From positions 1,054,001-1,118,000 of the forward strand of contig OZ240251.1 in the NCBI GenBank assembly GCA_965198285.1: a stretch of 64,000 nucleotides of DNA. The letters are read 5' to 3'. Source of the DNA: UBA11872 sp965198285 (GTDB lineage Bacteria; Chloroflexota; UBA11872). Below are positions 8,401 to 18,200 of the stretch, one piece after another (the first letter of the stretch is position 1; the number at the start of each line of letters is the position of its first letter). The notes under the pieces are model-generated. The model made no database searches and was not told where the DNA came from. It saw only the letters and a program-made list of their open reading frames with translations. The translations under genes were made by a program, and so were the position numbers.

Positions 8401-11400
8401 GCGGCGCCGGACGAACCGCGGCGCCGCAGGGCGAGACGTTCTCCTCGGTGACCAGCGGCGGCGATCACACGTGCGGGTTGCGTCCGGACGGCGTAGCGGC
8501 CTGCTGGGGCTACAACGAGCAGGGGCAGGCGTCGCCGCCGGAGGACGAGCGGTTTACGGCGCTCACCAGCGGTATCTCTCACACCTGCGGCTTGCGCACC
8601 GACGGCGCCGCGCTTTGCTGGGGGAGCGATGACTACGGTGAGGCGAAGCCGCCCGAGGGCGTGCAGTTCACGGCGCTGAGCGCCGGCGAGCGGCACACCT
8701 GCGGCCTGCGCACCGACGGCGTGGCGGTCTGCTGGGGGGACGATGAGCACGGCAAGTCGACGCCAACGCAGGCCGAGAAATTCGTTGCCGTGAGCAGCGG
8801 CGAGGAGCACACCTGCGCGCTGCGCGCCGACGGCACGCCAGTCTGCTGGGGCATGGCCGGGAGCGTAACGTCCCCGCCGTACGACGTGGCTTTTGCTGCC
8901 CTTAGCAGCGGCAGACAGCACACGTGTGGATTGCTGGCGGACGGGACACCGGTCTGCTGGGGCTCAAACGCCGGCGGTTATGAAACCCCTGGCGGGCGAG
9001 CCTTAGCGCCGCACGGCGAGAAACTTAGCGCGGTGAGCAGTGGCGGTGACTTTACGTGCGGCCTTCGCACGGATGGGACGCCGGTTTGCTGGGGCGGGCG
9101 CTTCGAGTCCGGAGCGCCGCGCAATCCGCCTATCGCCGGCGGCCCATTCGTCGCGGTCAGTAGCGGGGAACTGCATACCTGCGCGCTGCGCGACGACGGC
9201 GCGCCGCTCTGTTGGGGCGACGACACGCACGGACAGGCGTCGCCGCCAGCGGACGAGCGCTTTGTGTCCGTGAGCAGCGGCGAGCACCACACCTGCGCGC
9301 TGCGCGAGGACGGTAGCGCGGTGTGTTGGGGATCCAATCGCAACGGCCGGTCAACGCCGCCGGAGGGTGAACGATTCGAGTACCTCAGCAGCGGCTCAAA
9401 CCACAGTTGCGCGTTGCGGTCGGATGGATCCGCGGCGTGCTGGGGCCGCGACGACCAGGGCCAGGCCTCGCCGCCTGAGTCCGAAGCGTTCGTGGCGATC
9501 GGCAGCGGCGGCGAGCATACCTGCGGCCTACGCGATGACGGGTCCACCTTCTGCTGGGGCTCTGAAGACCGATCCAGCAGCCGGGACAAGCCCTGGCCGC
9601 CGGAGGACGAGCGCTTTGTCGCCCTGAGTGCTGGACCGAACCATACCTGTGCGCTGCGAGCGGATGGCACGTTCTGGTGCAGCACGGACTTCGGTCAGTG
9701 GTCCGGGGTGTTCGAGGGCGAGCGGTTCGTTTCCATCAGCAGTGCCCGCGAGCGCCTGTGTGGCCTTCGGGACGACGGTTCGGTCGCCTGCTTTGGCGAC
9801 TTTCGTATCTACCTTCCGGTCGATCAGCCGTTCGTGTCGCTTAGCACTGGGGCCCGGCACACCTGTGGGCTGCGCGAGGACGGCGCCATCCTGTGCTGGG
9901 GTCAGAACAGCCGAGGCCAGGCTTCGCTTCAGGACCGGCACCCAACGTCATTGCGTGGCGAGCGGTTCACGGCCGTGACCGCCGGCAGCCGCTATGCGTG
10001 CGCGCTTCGCCAGGACGGGGCGCCGGTGTGCTGGGTAGCGCCCGACTCCAGGTGGTCCTCACCCCGCGACATTCCGGAGCCTCCGGACGAGCGGCTGATG
10101 TCCATCAGCGGAGGGTCCGGGTACGTCTGTGGCCTCCGCGACGATGGCACGCCCGTCTGCTGGGGAGAGGACTGGAACGGCCGAGCCGTTCCGCCGGAAG
10201 GCGAGGTGTTCGCCGCCATTAGTGCTGGCTCGGGGCACACCTGCGCGCTGCGTCCAGACGGCACGCCCGTGTGCTGGGGGAGCGACGATGACGGATACGG
10301 TCGGCAGGCCGGTCGGGCGTCGCCGCCGGAGGGCGAGCGCTTCACGACCATCAGCGTGGGCGCCTTCCACACCTGCGCGCTGCGCGAGGACGGAACCCCC
10401 GTGTGCTGGGGTAGCAACGAGGACGGGAACGGCAACCCGGTTGGTCAGGCTTCACCGCCCGGTGGCGAGCGGTTCACGGCCCTCAGCAGTGGATCGCTCC
10501 ACACCTGTGCCTTGCGCGGGGACGGGACGGCCGTCTGCTGGGGTGAGAACCACGACGGCCGGTCGTCGCCGCCGGAGAACGAGTCGTTCGTCGCGATCGA
10601 CAGCGGTGACGAACACACCTGCGGTATCCGAGCCGACGGTTCCGCCGTCTGCTGGGGGCAGAACTGGAACGGCCAGGCCTCGGCGCCCGCGGACGAGGCA
10701 TTCGCGGCCATCGGCAGTGGGCAGGACTTCAGCTGCGCCCTGCGCGAGGACGGAACCGCCACATGCTGGGGTGAGGGGTATCCCCGCCCGCCGGAAGTGA
10801 CACCGCCGTACACCTCGCCGGCGCCGCCGCTGCCCAGCCCGCTGCCAGCGTTCGTGGCCGTCAGCTGCGGCAGCTTCCACACCTGTGCGCTCAGCGTGGA
10901 CGGACAGGCGATTTGCTGGGGCGGCCGGTCCGGTCTTCGGCCCGTGTGGCCGCCGGAGGGTGAGCGGTTTGTCGCGCTCAGTGGCGGGTGGAGCCACACG
11001 TGCGGACTACGCGAAGACGGAACCGCCGTGTGCTGGGGCGTTGGCGTCGCCGTCAGCGAGTCGCCACCCGCCGGCGAAACGTTTGCCGCGCTGAGCAGCG
11101 GCTCGAGCCACACCTGCGGCTTGCGCGACGATGGGACGGCGGTCTGCTGGGGCTTCGACGACGACGGTCGAACCTCGCCGCCGGCCGGCGAGCAGTTCAC
11201 GACGCTCAGCAGCGGTGGCGGTCACACGTGCGGCCTGCGCGACGACGGGTCCGCCGCGTGCTGGGGACGCAACGACGAAGGCCAGGCCACGCCGCCGGCC
11301 GACCAGCGGTTTACGGCAGTTGCCAGCGGCGGCGACCACACGTGTGGGCTGCGTGCCGATGGGACGGTGCTCTGCTGGGGCGACAAGTCAGCCTCCTATG

Positions 11401-11645
11401 CGACGCCGCCGGTCGGCGAGACCTTTGTAGCCATCGGCAGTGACTCGTACCGCACCTGTGGGCTGCGCAGCGATGGGATTGTGGTGTGCTGGGGATCCTT
11501 CCGACCCGGCGAATCCACGTCACCCGACGACGTGCGGGTCACCACAATCAGCATGGGTCGCGCACACATCTGCGGACTGCGCGCGGACGGAACCGTCGCC
11601 TGCTGGGGGTCCGATGACGAGGGCCAGGTGTGGCCGCCGCGATGA
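5427..11645 (+). CDS. Giant exported protein of 50 RCC1-like repeats
   Basis: The 2072-residue protein starts at GTG 5427 (ATG 5442 is an alternative). Residues about 12-40 form a signal peptide (RSLLRVLGPFATALALGLVAAL...AQA). From residue 64 to the C-terminus I count 50 tandem units, most 38 residues, with the pattern F-x-A-I-S-S-G-x-x-H-T-C-A/G-L-R-x-D-G-x-x-V-C-W-G...G-Q-A-S-P-P. This is RCC1-like beta-propeller sequence in which nearly every unit has a Cys pair, fitting disulfides in an exported protein. Units 14-15 and 34-37 are the most degenerate. No sortase motif, membrane anchor or catalytic domain is visible. The length would allow about seven 7-bladed propellers, like the ~38-residue blades of BLIP-II. 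Its stop overlaps the next gene's possible ATG. Function is unknown; adhesion or ligand binding is a guess. Confidence 0.9.
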   Translation: MTPTRMSVPARCRSLLRVLGPFATALALGLVAALQPVAQAQGPSPGPALLPTVAAEPPKPDQRFVTVSSGDFHTCALRANGEAVCWGAGPPDAEAELVPVDFGQASPPDGEQFAAISSGGFHTCGLRDDGTVACWGAGLGDQAEGPGKVGFGQTTPPDGEAFTAISGGGGHTCGLREDGSVACWGNDGSGQASPPVGEQFAAITSGANHSCGLREDGLVVCWGPEPRPGPFGGWEAPPEVEFASINGAYGYTCGLPLEGPPICWGSYSETPNLARYPPPDLWLVTVSGGGGHACGLQKDGTAVCWGDLADGPPLGQRFASLSSGDGHTCGLRADDGTVACWGDDSYGQASPPAIARFLGSEPKPPNPYDPGAPLVALSSGGRHVCGITNEGLAWCLGDDEFVQSSPPPGVKFESISSGWSHICGIRLDGVAVCWGNDDHVEVMPPGGERFVSISSGAGRTCALREDGTPVCWGGDSAEETAAVEGEQFTAISTGWSHTCALRADGTAVCWGADWDGRASPPEGQRFKAISSGWQHTCGLREDGAAVCWGRDEDGQASPPEHERFVEISTNDHHTCGLRADGIPVCWGAADPADDHGQASPPPGERFVSVSSGVEFTCGLRADGTYACWRFTPPIRGPDYRAIDRDVFETKWVGAGEIQMCGRLRDGSYGCRTVPGGSPFSESASREGFRAAGDRALTAISSGNRHTCAIDADGALVCWGLNDYGQASPPEDGTFIAVSNGERHVCALREDGAAICWGDTVDGRTEPPADERFVAISSGWAHTCALRQDGSAVCWGRDGDGQASPPADEQFSAISSGPTHTCALRQDGSAVCWGRDGDGQASPPEGARFAAISSGWNYTCALYEDGSPFCWGDPDNAASRPPYVDRFASISSGQHHACGIRADGTPVCWGDRHAVAPPGEHFGAISIGVVHTCALRQDGRPVCWGIGYDTRTEWAGRSQFETASVQSFVAISSGYGHVCALREDGSAACWGSSGAGRTAAPQGETFSSVTSGGDHTCGLRPDGVAACWGYNEQGQASPPEDERFTALTSGISHTCGLRTDGAALCWGSDDYGEAKPPEGVQFTALSAGERHTCGLRTDGVAVCWGDDEHGKSTPTQAEKFVAVSSGEEHTCALRADGTPVCWGMAGSVTSPPYDVAFAALSSGRQHTCGLLADGTPVCWGSNAGGYETPGGRALAPHGEKLSAVSSGGDFTCGLRTDGTPVCWGGRFESGAPRNPPIAGGPFVAVSSGELHTCALRDDGAPLCWGDDTHGQASPPADERFVSVSSGEHHTCALREDGSAVCWGSNRNGRSTPPEGERFEYLSSGSNHSCALRSDGSAACWGRDDQGQASPPESEAFVAIGSGGEHTCGLRDDGSTFCWGSEDRSSSRDKPWPPEDERFVALSAGPNHTCALRADGTFWCSTDFGQWSGVFEGERFVSISSARERLCGLRDDGSVACFGDFRIYLPVDQPFVSLSTGARHTCGLREDGAILCWGQNSRGQASLQDRHPTSLRGERFTAVTAGSRYACALRQDGAPVCWVAPDSRWSSPRDIPEPPDERLMSISGGSGYVCGLRDDGTPVCWGEDWNGRAVPPEGEVFAAISAGSGHTCALRPDGTPVCWGSDDDGYGRQAGRASPPEGERFTTISVGAFHTCALREDGTPVCWGSNEDGNGNPVGQASPPGGERFTALSSGSLHTCALRGDGTAVCWGENHDGRSSPPENESFVAIDSGDEHTCGIRADGSAVCWGQNWNGQASAPADEAFAAIGSGQDFSCALREDGTATCWGEGYPRPPEVTPPYTSPAPPLPSPLPAFVAVSCGSFHTCALSVDGQAICWGGRSGLRPVWPPEGERFVALSGGWSHTCGLREDGTAVCWGVGVAVSESPPAGETFAALSSGSSHTCGLRDDGTAVCWGFDDDGRTSPPAGEQFTTLSSGGGHTCGLRDDGSAACWGRNDEGQATPPADQRFTAVASGGDHTCGLRADGTVLCWGDKSASYATPPVGETFVAIGSDSYRTCGLRSDGIVVCWGSFRPGESTSPDDVRVTTISMGRAHICGLRADGTVACWGSDDEGQVWPPR
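5616..11642 (+). repeat. 50 tandem RCC1-like coding repeats (unit about 114 bp)
   Basis: Unit boundaries were read from the translation at each F/L-x-x-[ISVL]-S start. Most units are 38 codons (114 bp), and longer ones carry insertions before the Pro-Pro linker, for example near 5690-5740, 6490-6545 and 10800-10850. The array fills the whole mature protein. Confidence 0.88.
7773..7956 (+). repeat. Perfect 70-bp direct duplication inside the RCC1 array
   Basis: Bases 7773-7842 and 7887-7956 are identical by direct comparison and lie exactly 114 bp (38 codons) apart, encoding units 18 and 19 of the array. Other neighbouring units differ at many silent sites, so this pair looks like a recent unit duplication or gene conversion. 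Confidence 0.85.
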
Positions 11646-14600
11646 GGTTGGAGAACGTGCCGATAGTCCGCCTAAACGTCAGCCGCTCTGCCGCTCTTGG
11701 GGCGGGCCGGCGACTTTTGTCGTCTTGTTCAGCTACGGCGATTCGGCTGATCCCAGGCCTTCGTCGATCAAGTGGCGAATCGATGCCATTGCCCGGACAG
11801 CTGCGACCTCTCGCTTCAAGACGTAGGTTTCGGGCTCTGGCGGCGCCGCCATGGCGTTTCGTCGCGCTGGCCGCGGCGCTCGTTGTGCTCGGTGTGAGCC
11901 TCACGACCAGGCCGGCGTATGCCCACAGCCGCCTTCCGCCGTGCGAGGGTTTCGGTCCCCGCGGCGTTCACTTGATGAATGCCCGGAACTCGGTGCAATG
12001 GACGCCGGGCGGTTCGGATGTGCTCTTCGTTCATCACGACCAGCTCTACCGGGCGACCGCGGACGGGACACGCGTGCAAGGGACGTTTGAGGTGCCGTAC
12101 GAGGCTCACATCGAGTCGCGGGCGTATCTCAAGGTCTATCTGACGCACGCCGACGTCTCCCCTGACGGGACACGGGTGGCGTACTCAGTCTGCTGGGACT
12201 CCTTTACGTTCTGGGACAGTCCGCCACGGGACCCGCCGCCCGAAGAGTCCCGCACGGTGGACGTTCCGATCGGAACAGAGTTCTTCGAGATCGCCGTCTG
12301 GGATGCGGCCACCGACGAGGTGGAGTACCTCGCGGTTGGCAGCGTGCCGGTGTGGTCGCCCGACGGCACACGCATTGCGTTTCTGTCCGATCACAACTAC
12401 GCCGACACGTCCGCTGCCAGACAGGCAAGCAACGAGGCCGACCCGGGGCTCTTCAGCATGGCCGCGGACGGCTCCGACATCCGACGCCTGGCGCCGGCGG
12501 ACAGTGGGGAACAGGGCCTTCCGCCCCGCTGGTCGCCGGACGGGCAACTCCTGGCCTATGTACGTGGCGTGGGTTCGGCGGAGCAGGCGGTTTACACAGT
12601 GGGCGCGGACGGCTCCGACCTCCGGAAGATGTCGGCCGCGGCCAGTCTTCCCTCATGGTCCCCGGACGGCGAACGTCTGGCGCTGGCGTTGCCGGACGGC
12701 GAACAGGTGGCGCTGTACACCATCGCGGCCGACGGCTCGAATGCGCAACGGCTGACGACGATTGAAGGCTGGCAGAGCCAGGGTTGGAACGAAGGATCGT
12801 ACGAGCCCGATCCGGCGGTCGCCTGGATTGAGACCGTGGCCTGGTCGCCTGACGGATCGAAGATTCTCTATACGTGCGGATGGGCGGCCGTCTGCGTGGT
12901 CGACACGGAAGGAAATCCCGTGGGTACATCACCCGAGGACTCGGGAGAGCCACACGGACCGGCATGGTCACCCGACGGATTGCGAATCGCGGTCGGCGTG
13001 GCGGCTGAATTCGCCAGCTATTCCCGGCGCGTTCCCGAGGTTCTCTACACGATGACGCCTGACGGCGCCGACGTACAGGTCCTTGTGGGTCTGGGCGTCG
13101 GGCTGGTGGCCGAGAGCGCCAGAGACGCGGACCTTGCGACGCGGCGCGCGGCGTGCCACGGCGGATATGTAATCTCCGAGGCCGGCAAGAGTCCCGGCCT
13201 CGTGCGCGACTGCCAGACGCTGATGAATCTGCGTGATTGGCTCTTCGGTGGCGTGACCACGAATTGGAACGCCGGGACCCCGATTGACGAGTGGGTAGGG
13301 CTAGCCATCGAGGGCTCGCCGCGGCGCGTGACCGGACTGAGAGTCGGTAGCGGCAGATACGGCGATCCCGTAACTGCGGGAATCATCCCACCCGAGGTCG
13401 CGGACCTGACCAAGCTGCGGACGCTCGAGCTTTCCGGCAATCAGATTTCGGGCAACCTTCCGCCGGTGCTCGGTCAACTCGCCGAGCTGGAGACGCTGGA
13501 TGTCGCCCACAATCAACTCTCCGGGAGGATTCCGCCAGCGATCGGCGATCTGATCACGCTGCGGAGCCTGAACCTGTCGGGTAACCGGCTTTACGGGGAG
13601 ATTCCACCGGAACTGGGCCAGCTGACGAGCCTTGAACTCCTGGATCTTGCCGGGAACGATCTGGCCGGCGAGATCCCAGAGGAGCTGGGCAAGCTCTCCA
13701 GTCTGCAGCGGCTTCACTTTCGTGAGAACGAGTTTGGCGGGAAGATTCCAGGCGAGTTGGGCCAACTTGCCGCCCTGGTGGTGCTGGACCTCGCCGAGAG
13801 TGATCTCGCGGGCAGCATTCCGCCCGAAATCGGCGATCTGGCCGGGCTGGAGACGCTGGATCTCTCCGGGAACGAGTTGACGGGTGACATTCCAATCGAG
13901 CTGGGCGGGCTGCGAAACCTGACGGAGTTGAAGCTCGGCCACAACCACCTGACGGGTGGCATCCCCTGGGAACTGGGCTGGCTCACGAAGCTCACGGAGC
14001 TGCAGTTCGGGGCCAACCAACTCACCGGACGAGTCCCGGTGGCCTTAGGGTCCATGTACCACCTGCGGTCCCTGGGGCTGTGGGGCAATCAACTGGAGGA
14101 GTGTCTCCCGTTCCACCTGACCAGACGCGAGCCGCCGTACATTGACACGAAGGAGTGGCCGACCTGCGAAGCCGGTGCGTACGCCTTCAACATTCGAGAC
14201 GACGCGTCGCACGGGGCCAGCGTGGGCCAGCTATTCATCCCCGGCCGGCTGGAGGACACGGTCAGGTACGTGATCGCGGCCGGCAATGAAGACGGCGCGT
14301 TCGCCATCGACTCCAGCAGCGGCCGCATCACCGTTGCCAGCGAACTGGACGCTTCCGCGGTCGAGGCCTATGCGCTGACGGTCGCGGCGAGCGATGGAAT
14401 CGGCGACCCCGTAACTGTGGCGATCCGGGTCGTGCCAGTACCGTCGCCGCCGACCTGTGCCAGCGGCATCGCCGTGCCCAATCCGCAGGACAACCCCGGG
14501 CTGGTGAATGACTGCCGGATCTTGCTTGAGGTTAAGGAAGTTGTAGCAGGGCGCACGTGGCTGAATTGGAGCGTCGACGCACCGATGGAGCAATGGGAAG

Positions 14601-15040
14601 CGATCGAGCTTGGCGGCACGCCACGACGCGTCCTGACGTTGGAGATTCGAGGACCGCACGGCGGCGGACGCATTCCTCCTGAACTCGGAGGACTGACCGC
14701 CCTGCGGCGACTGGTGATCTCCGACAATCGTTCGTGGGGACCGATTCCGGCGGCACTCGGCCGCTTGAGCGAGTTGCGCGAACTCGACCTGTCGTACAAC
14801 CAATTGTCGGAGGGAATTCCACCGGAGCTTGGGCAGCTCACCAACCTCACGAAGCTCAACCTGTTGGTCAATCGGCTGGCGGGACCGGTACCGGCAGAAC
14901 TCGGGCACCTGCCCAGCCTCCGGGAGCTTCAGCTCGACAGGAATTACTACTTGACGCCGTGCCTGCCGGCCAGCCTTGCTGTCCGTGCGCGAGAGGGCGT
15001 TGCGCTGCCGGACTGGCCGACGTGTGAGGCGGCAGACTAG
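11642..15040 (+). CDS. Exported TolB-like / LRR / cadherin-like mosaic protein
   Basis: Domains in order are: a hydrophobic signal segment (PPWRFVALAAALVVLG...PAYA); six or so TolB/PD40 propeller motifs (WSPDGTRIAF and variants); an LRR N-cap beginning CHGGYVISEAG; about ten plant-type LRRs (GxIPxELGxL); a cadherin-like domain (GAFAIDSSSGRITVASELDA); a second N-cap (CASGIAVPNP); and about four more LRRs. The ATG at 11642 overlaps the RCC1 stop as ATGA, which suggests coupling, but ATG 11783 would put the signal peptide at a more normal distance from the start. Neither has a good ribosome site. No C-terminal anchor is seen, so it is probably secreted. A binding or adhesion role is inferred from the domains. 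Confidence 0.82.
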   Translation: MRLENVPIVRLNVSRSAALGAGRRLLSSCSATAIRLIPGLRRSSGESMPLPGQLRPLASRRRFRALAAPPWRFVALAAALVVLGVSLTTRPAYAHSRLPPCEGFGPRGVHLMNARNSVQWTPGGSDVLFVHHDQLYRATADGTRVQGTFEVPYEAHIESRAYLKVYLTHADVSPDGTRVAYSVCWDSFTFWDSPPRDPPPEESRTVDVPIGTEFFEIAVWDAATDEVEYLAVGSVPVWSPDGTRIAFLSDHNYADTSAARQASNEADPGLFSMAADGSDIRRLAPADSGEQGLPPRWSPDGQLLAYVRGVGSAEQAVYTVGADGSDLRKMSAAASLPSWSPDGERLALALPDGEQVALYTIAADGSNAQRLTTIEGWQSQGWNEGSYEPDPAVAWIETVAWSPDGSKILYTCGWAAVCVVDTEGNPVGTSPEDSGEPHGPAWSPDGLRIAVGVAAEFASYSRRVPEVLYTMTPDGADVQVLVGLGVGLVAESARDADLATRRAACHGGYVISEAGKSPGLVRDCQTLMNLRDWLFGGVTTNWNAGTPIDEWVGLAIEGSPRRVTGLRVGSGRYGDPVTAGIIPPEVADLTKLRTLELSGNQISGNLPPVLGQLAELETLDVAHNQLSGRIPPAIGDLITLRSLNLSGNRLYGEIPPELGQLTSLELLDLAGNDLAGEIPEELGKLSSLQRLHFRENEFGGKIPGELGQLAALVVLDLAESDLAGSIPPEIGDLAGLETLDLSGNELTGDIPIELGGLRNLTELKLGHNHLTGGIPWELGWLTKLTELQFGANQLTGRVPVALGSMYHLRSLGLWGNQLEECLPFHLTRREPPYIDTKEWPTCEAGAYAFNIRDDASHGASVGQLFIPGRLEDTVRYVIAAGNEDGAFAIDSSSGRITVASELDASAVEAYALTVAASDGIGDPVTVAIRVVPVPSPPTCASGIAVPNPQDNPGLVNDCRILLEVKEVVAGRTWLNWSVDAPMEQWEAIELGGTPRRVLTLEIRGPHGGGRIPPELGGLTALRRLVISDNRSWGPIPAALGRLSELRELDLSYNQLSEGIPPELGQLTNLTKLNLLVNRLAGPVPAELGHLPSLRELQLDRNYYLTPCLPASLAVRAREGVALPDWPTCEAAD
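13375..14160 (+). repeat. LRR array 1 of the mosaic protein (about 10 repeats)
   Basis: About ten 24-residue leucine-rich repeats of the L-x-x-L-x-x-L-x-L-x-x-N-x-L-x-G-x-I-P type run from GIIPPEV to a terminating Cys-containing ECLPFHL cap. A shorter array of about four repeats follows at about 14660-15037. Confidence 0.8.
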
Positions 15041-15291
15041 CCTTCGCGGTCGGCGGCGGCACAGTGGCTCCGCTAACAGCGCGAACGCAGCGAGGGCTTC
15101 GGCCGAAATGGGTGGCGGCATCTCGTTGCAGCGGACATGCCGGGAGCGCTCGATTGCTGCACCACACGTCGCTAGTTCGGGGCGGCGGAACTTGAGTTCG
15201 TCACCCAAGGGATCCGAACATCTGGTCTGACGCAATGCTTTTTCATCATCTGTATGGTTCTGAGCGAATCAACACGGGGGAGCGACAGTTT

Positions 15292-18200
15292 GTGCGTACG
15301 CTCCGACCGGTTGCTAGTGGCATTCGCGGGTGGCTCGGCATGCCGAAGCGCGTAGGTATTGCCCTCGTTGTCGGCCTGTTAATTGCCGTCACGGTGCTGC
15401 CGGCGAGGGCTCTGGGATGTGGGGCGGAGGCCGGCGTCCCGCTGGATGACGGGTGTCTGTTCACGATCACGGGCAGCGACACGCCGGATCCGGCAGATGG
15501 CTTCGCCGTGACCAATGCGGACGGGGTGCCACTCTGGGACTTCGTGCGCGACAGAGACTTGCAGGCCGTTGGCTATCCCATCAGTCAGCGCTGGGTCGAC
15601 GGGCCGTTCACGCTGCAGGCGTTCCAGAAGGTCATCCTGCAGTGGGATCCGGGCGCCGTGCGGATGAACTACTACAACACGCTGGATGTGCTGGCGAATC
15701 GATATCCCCACGTGAACCTGCCGAACGTACCGGTGCACGAGGTGCTGGCCGCAGACTTCGGAGCAGATTTCGCGGCAGTGACGCAGAACCACTTGGCGAT
15801 CCTGGACCGGAATCCGAAGATCAAGTCGCGCTTCCTGGCGGAGCCGGACTGGCTGAACCTTTACGGGCTGCCAATTCGGTATGAGGCGCGGGAGGTCAAT
15901 GGGAATGCGGAAGGGCTACAGGTGCTGCGCACGCAGCGGACCGTGTTTGAGGTCTGGAACGTCCCGGCGCCCGGGACGACGGTGGGGCAGGTGCTGCTTC
16001 AGAACGTGCCGGACAAGGTGAAGACGCTGAGCAACGTGATCATTCCGGACGCGGCCGAGGCGCCGATCGGGCCCGAAGCTGTCGAAGGCCTCCCACGTTT
16101 TACGTTGACGGATCAGCCGGCGACGCCCAGAAGCGATCGGCCGACGAGTCTTGAGGGCTGTGCTGGCGGTGCCGTGGTCCCAAGCCCGGGATTGCATCCT
16201 GAGCTGGTGAAAGACTGCCTGATTCTCCTGCAGGTCCGCGATGTGTTGGTGGCGGATGGGTCGCTGAACTGGACTGCGAGTCGGCCGATCGCGGAGTGGC
16301 AGGGGATCGGAGTGGGCGGTTCCCCGCGTCGGGTCCAGTCGTTGTCCATAAGCGGTGGTGAGCGCGGAGGGCTTATTCCGGCCGAAATCGGCGGTCTGAC
16401 TGGGCTGCGTACGCTTCAAATCCGAGGCAATGCTTCAATTGGCGCGATTCCGTACCAAGTTGGACATTTGGAAAATCTGCAAGTGCTGGACCTCTCTAAC
16501 AACCAACTGACCGGAACGCTACCCTCACAGATCGCACGCTTGGCCAATCTGCAGCACCTCAACCTGGGTTACAATCGACTTTCGGGTTCGATTCCCCATG
16601 AGTTTGGTCAACTCGATTCCTTACGGGTTCTTAGCCTGTACAAAAACCAGCTAACAGGCGTGATACCATCGCAGCTTGGACGGCTGGGCACTCTGACGTG
16701 GCTCGGCCTGGGCAGAAACAACCTGGCCGGCGGGATCCCGCCAGAGCTTGGGCAATTGAGCCGACTTCAAACTCTGAAGCTCGACAGCAATCCTCTCGGC
16801 GGAACTATGCCGATCGAACTTACCCAGTTGGCAGACCTGACGGAACTCGATCTGAGAGGAATCAGGCTGACTGGCGTAATCCCTTCAGACGTGAACAGAC
16901 TGGCGAGTCTTCGTACGCTTGACCTTGGCGAGAATCAGTTGACGGGTCCGATACCGGCGACCTTGGGTCAACTGTCAAATCTGCAGATACTGCAGCTTCA
17001 GTACAACCCACTGAATGCGGAGATTCCACACGATCTAGGCCATCTGCACAGGTTGGAGAAGCTAGTTCTAACTGGAAGCCAACTGACAGGCTCTATTCCA
17101 GATGAACTGGGACAACTAACGAATCTGAAGGAGCTCAGCCTCGGCGTAAACGAGCTAACGGGTCCGATTCCGGCATCGCTCAGTGGCTTGTCAGCACTTG
17201 AGGTGCTTCGAGCCGGCAACAATCAGCTATCAGGCTCGATTCCTGCCACGCTCGGCCAACTTCAGAACCTCAGAGAACTATCGCTCGGCGTCAATCGGCT
17301 TAGTGGCCCAGTACCTTCTGAATTTGGAAGGCTCACAGCGTTGCAGCAACTTGATCTCAGCGGCAACGGTCTCACTGGCTTTATTCCACCGGCGTTGAGC
17401 CGCCTACCGGCGTTGACCAAGCTATATCTCGGGGGCAATCGGCTGACCGGTACGATTCCGTCGTCGCTTGGTGAGCTCACGAGCCTTCGAGAGCTAGGCC
17501 TCGGTGGTAATCAGATATCGGGCTCGATCCCGCCAACACTCGGCTTCCTGGCGAGCCTTGAGTACCTGGGCCTTGCCAGCAATGCACTGAGTGGGCCGAT
17601 CCCGGTGGACTTGGGGCGACTTGCGAACCTGCGCGAATTAGACCTTACGTTCAACCAGTTGAGCGGCCCGATACCGGCGGCACTTGGCCAGCTTTCGAGC
17701 CTTGAGTGGCTGGGGCTTCGGGGAAACCTGTTGACGGGCTGCCTTCCGGAGAGCTGGGCTAGCGTGCGTACAAGAGATCTTGATGCTCCGGAGCATCCGT
17801 TTTGCGACGAGCAGTCAATGGCGGAGCCAGACAGAGTGCCAGGCACGTCCGTGCAGACTAGCTTGGATGCAGCCGACCGTGGGGCATGCACGGACGGAGT
17901 GGTCGTGCCGCAGCCGCAGGCGAATCCCGGCCTGGTTCTCGACTGTAAGATCTTGTTCGTGATTCGCGACACGCTGGCCGGGGCCGCCGACCTGAACTGG
18001 GATGCTGATCGCACCATTTCCAAGTGGGACGGCGTGGTTCTGGGCGGCTCGCCGCCGCGGATCCACGAGCTTGCGTTGTCAACTGTGGGACTTTCGGGCT
18101 CGATTCCGACGGCAATAGGGGAACTCGCGGAATTGACCCGGCTGGATCTGAGCCAGAACCACATCACGGGGCCAATCCCAGCGCAGATTGGACGCTTATC

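Noticed and set aside
7584..8921. A 445-codon open frame on the minus strand inside the RCC1 gene
   Set aside because: It is a mirror of the repeat array: repetitive antisense sequence rich in A, P, G and R with no domain or ribosome site. Several similar antisense frames occur along the array.
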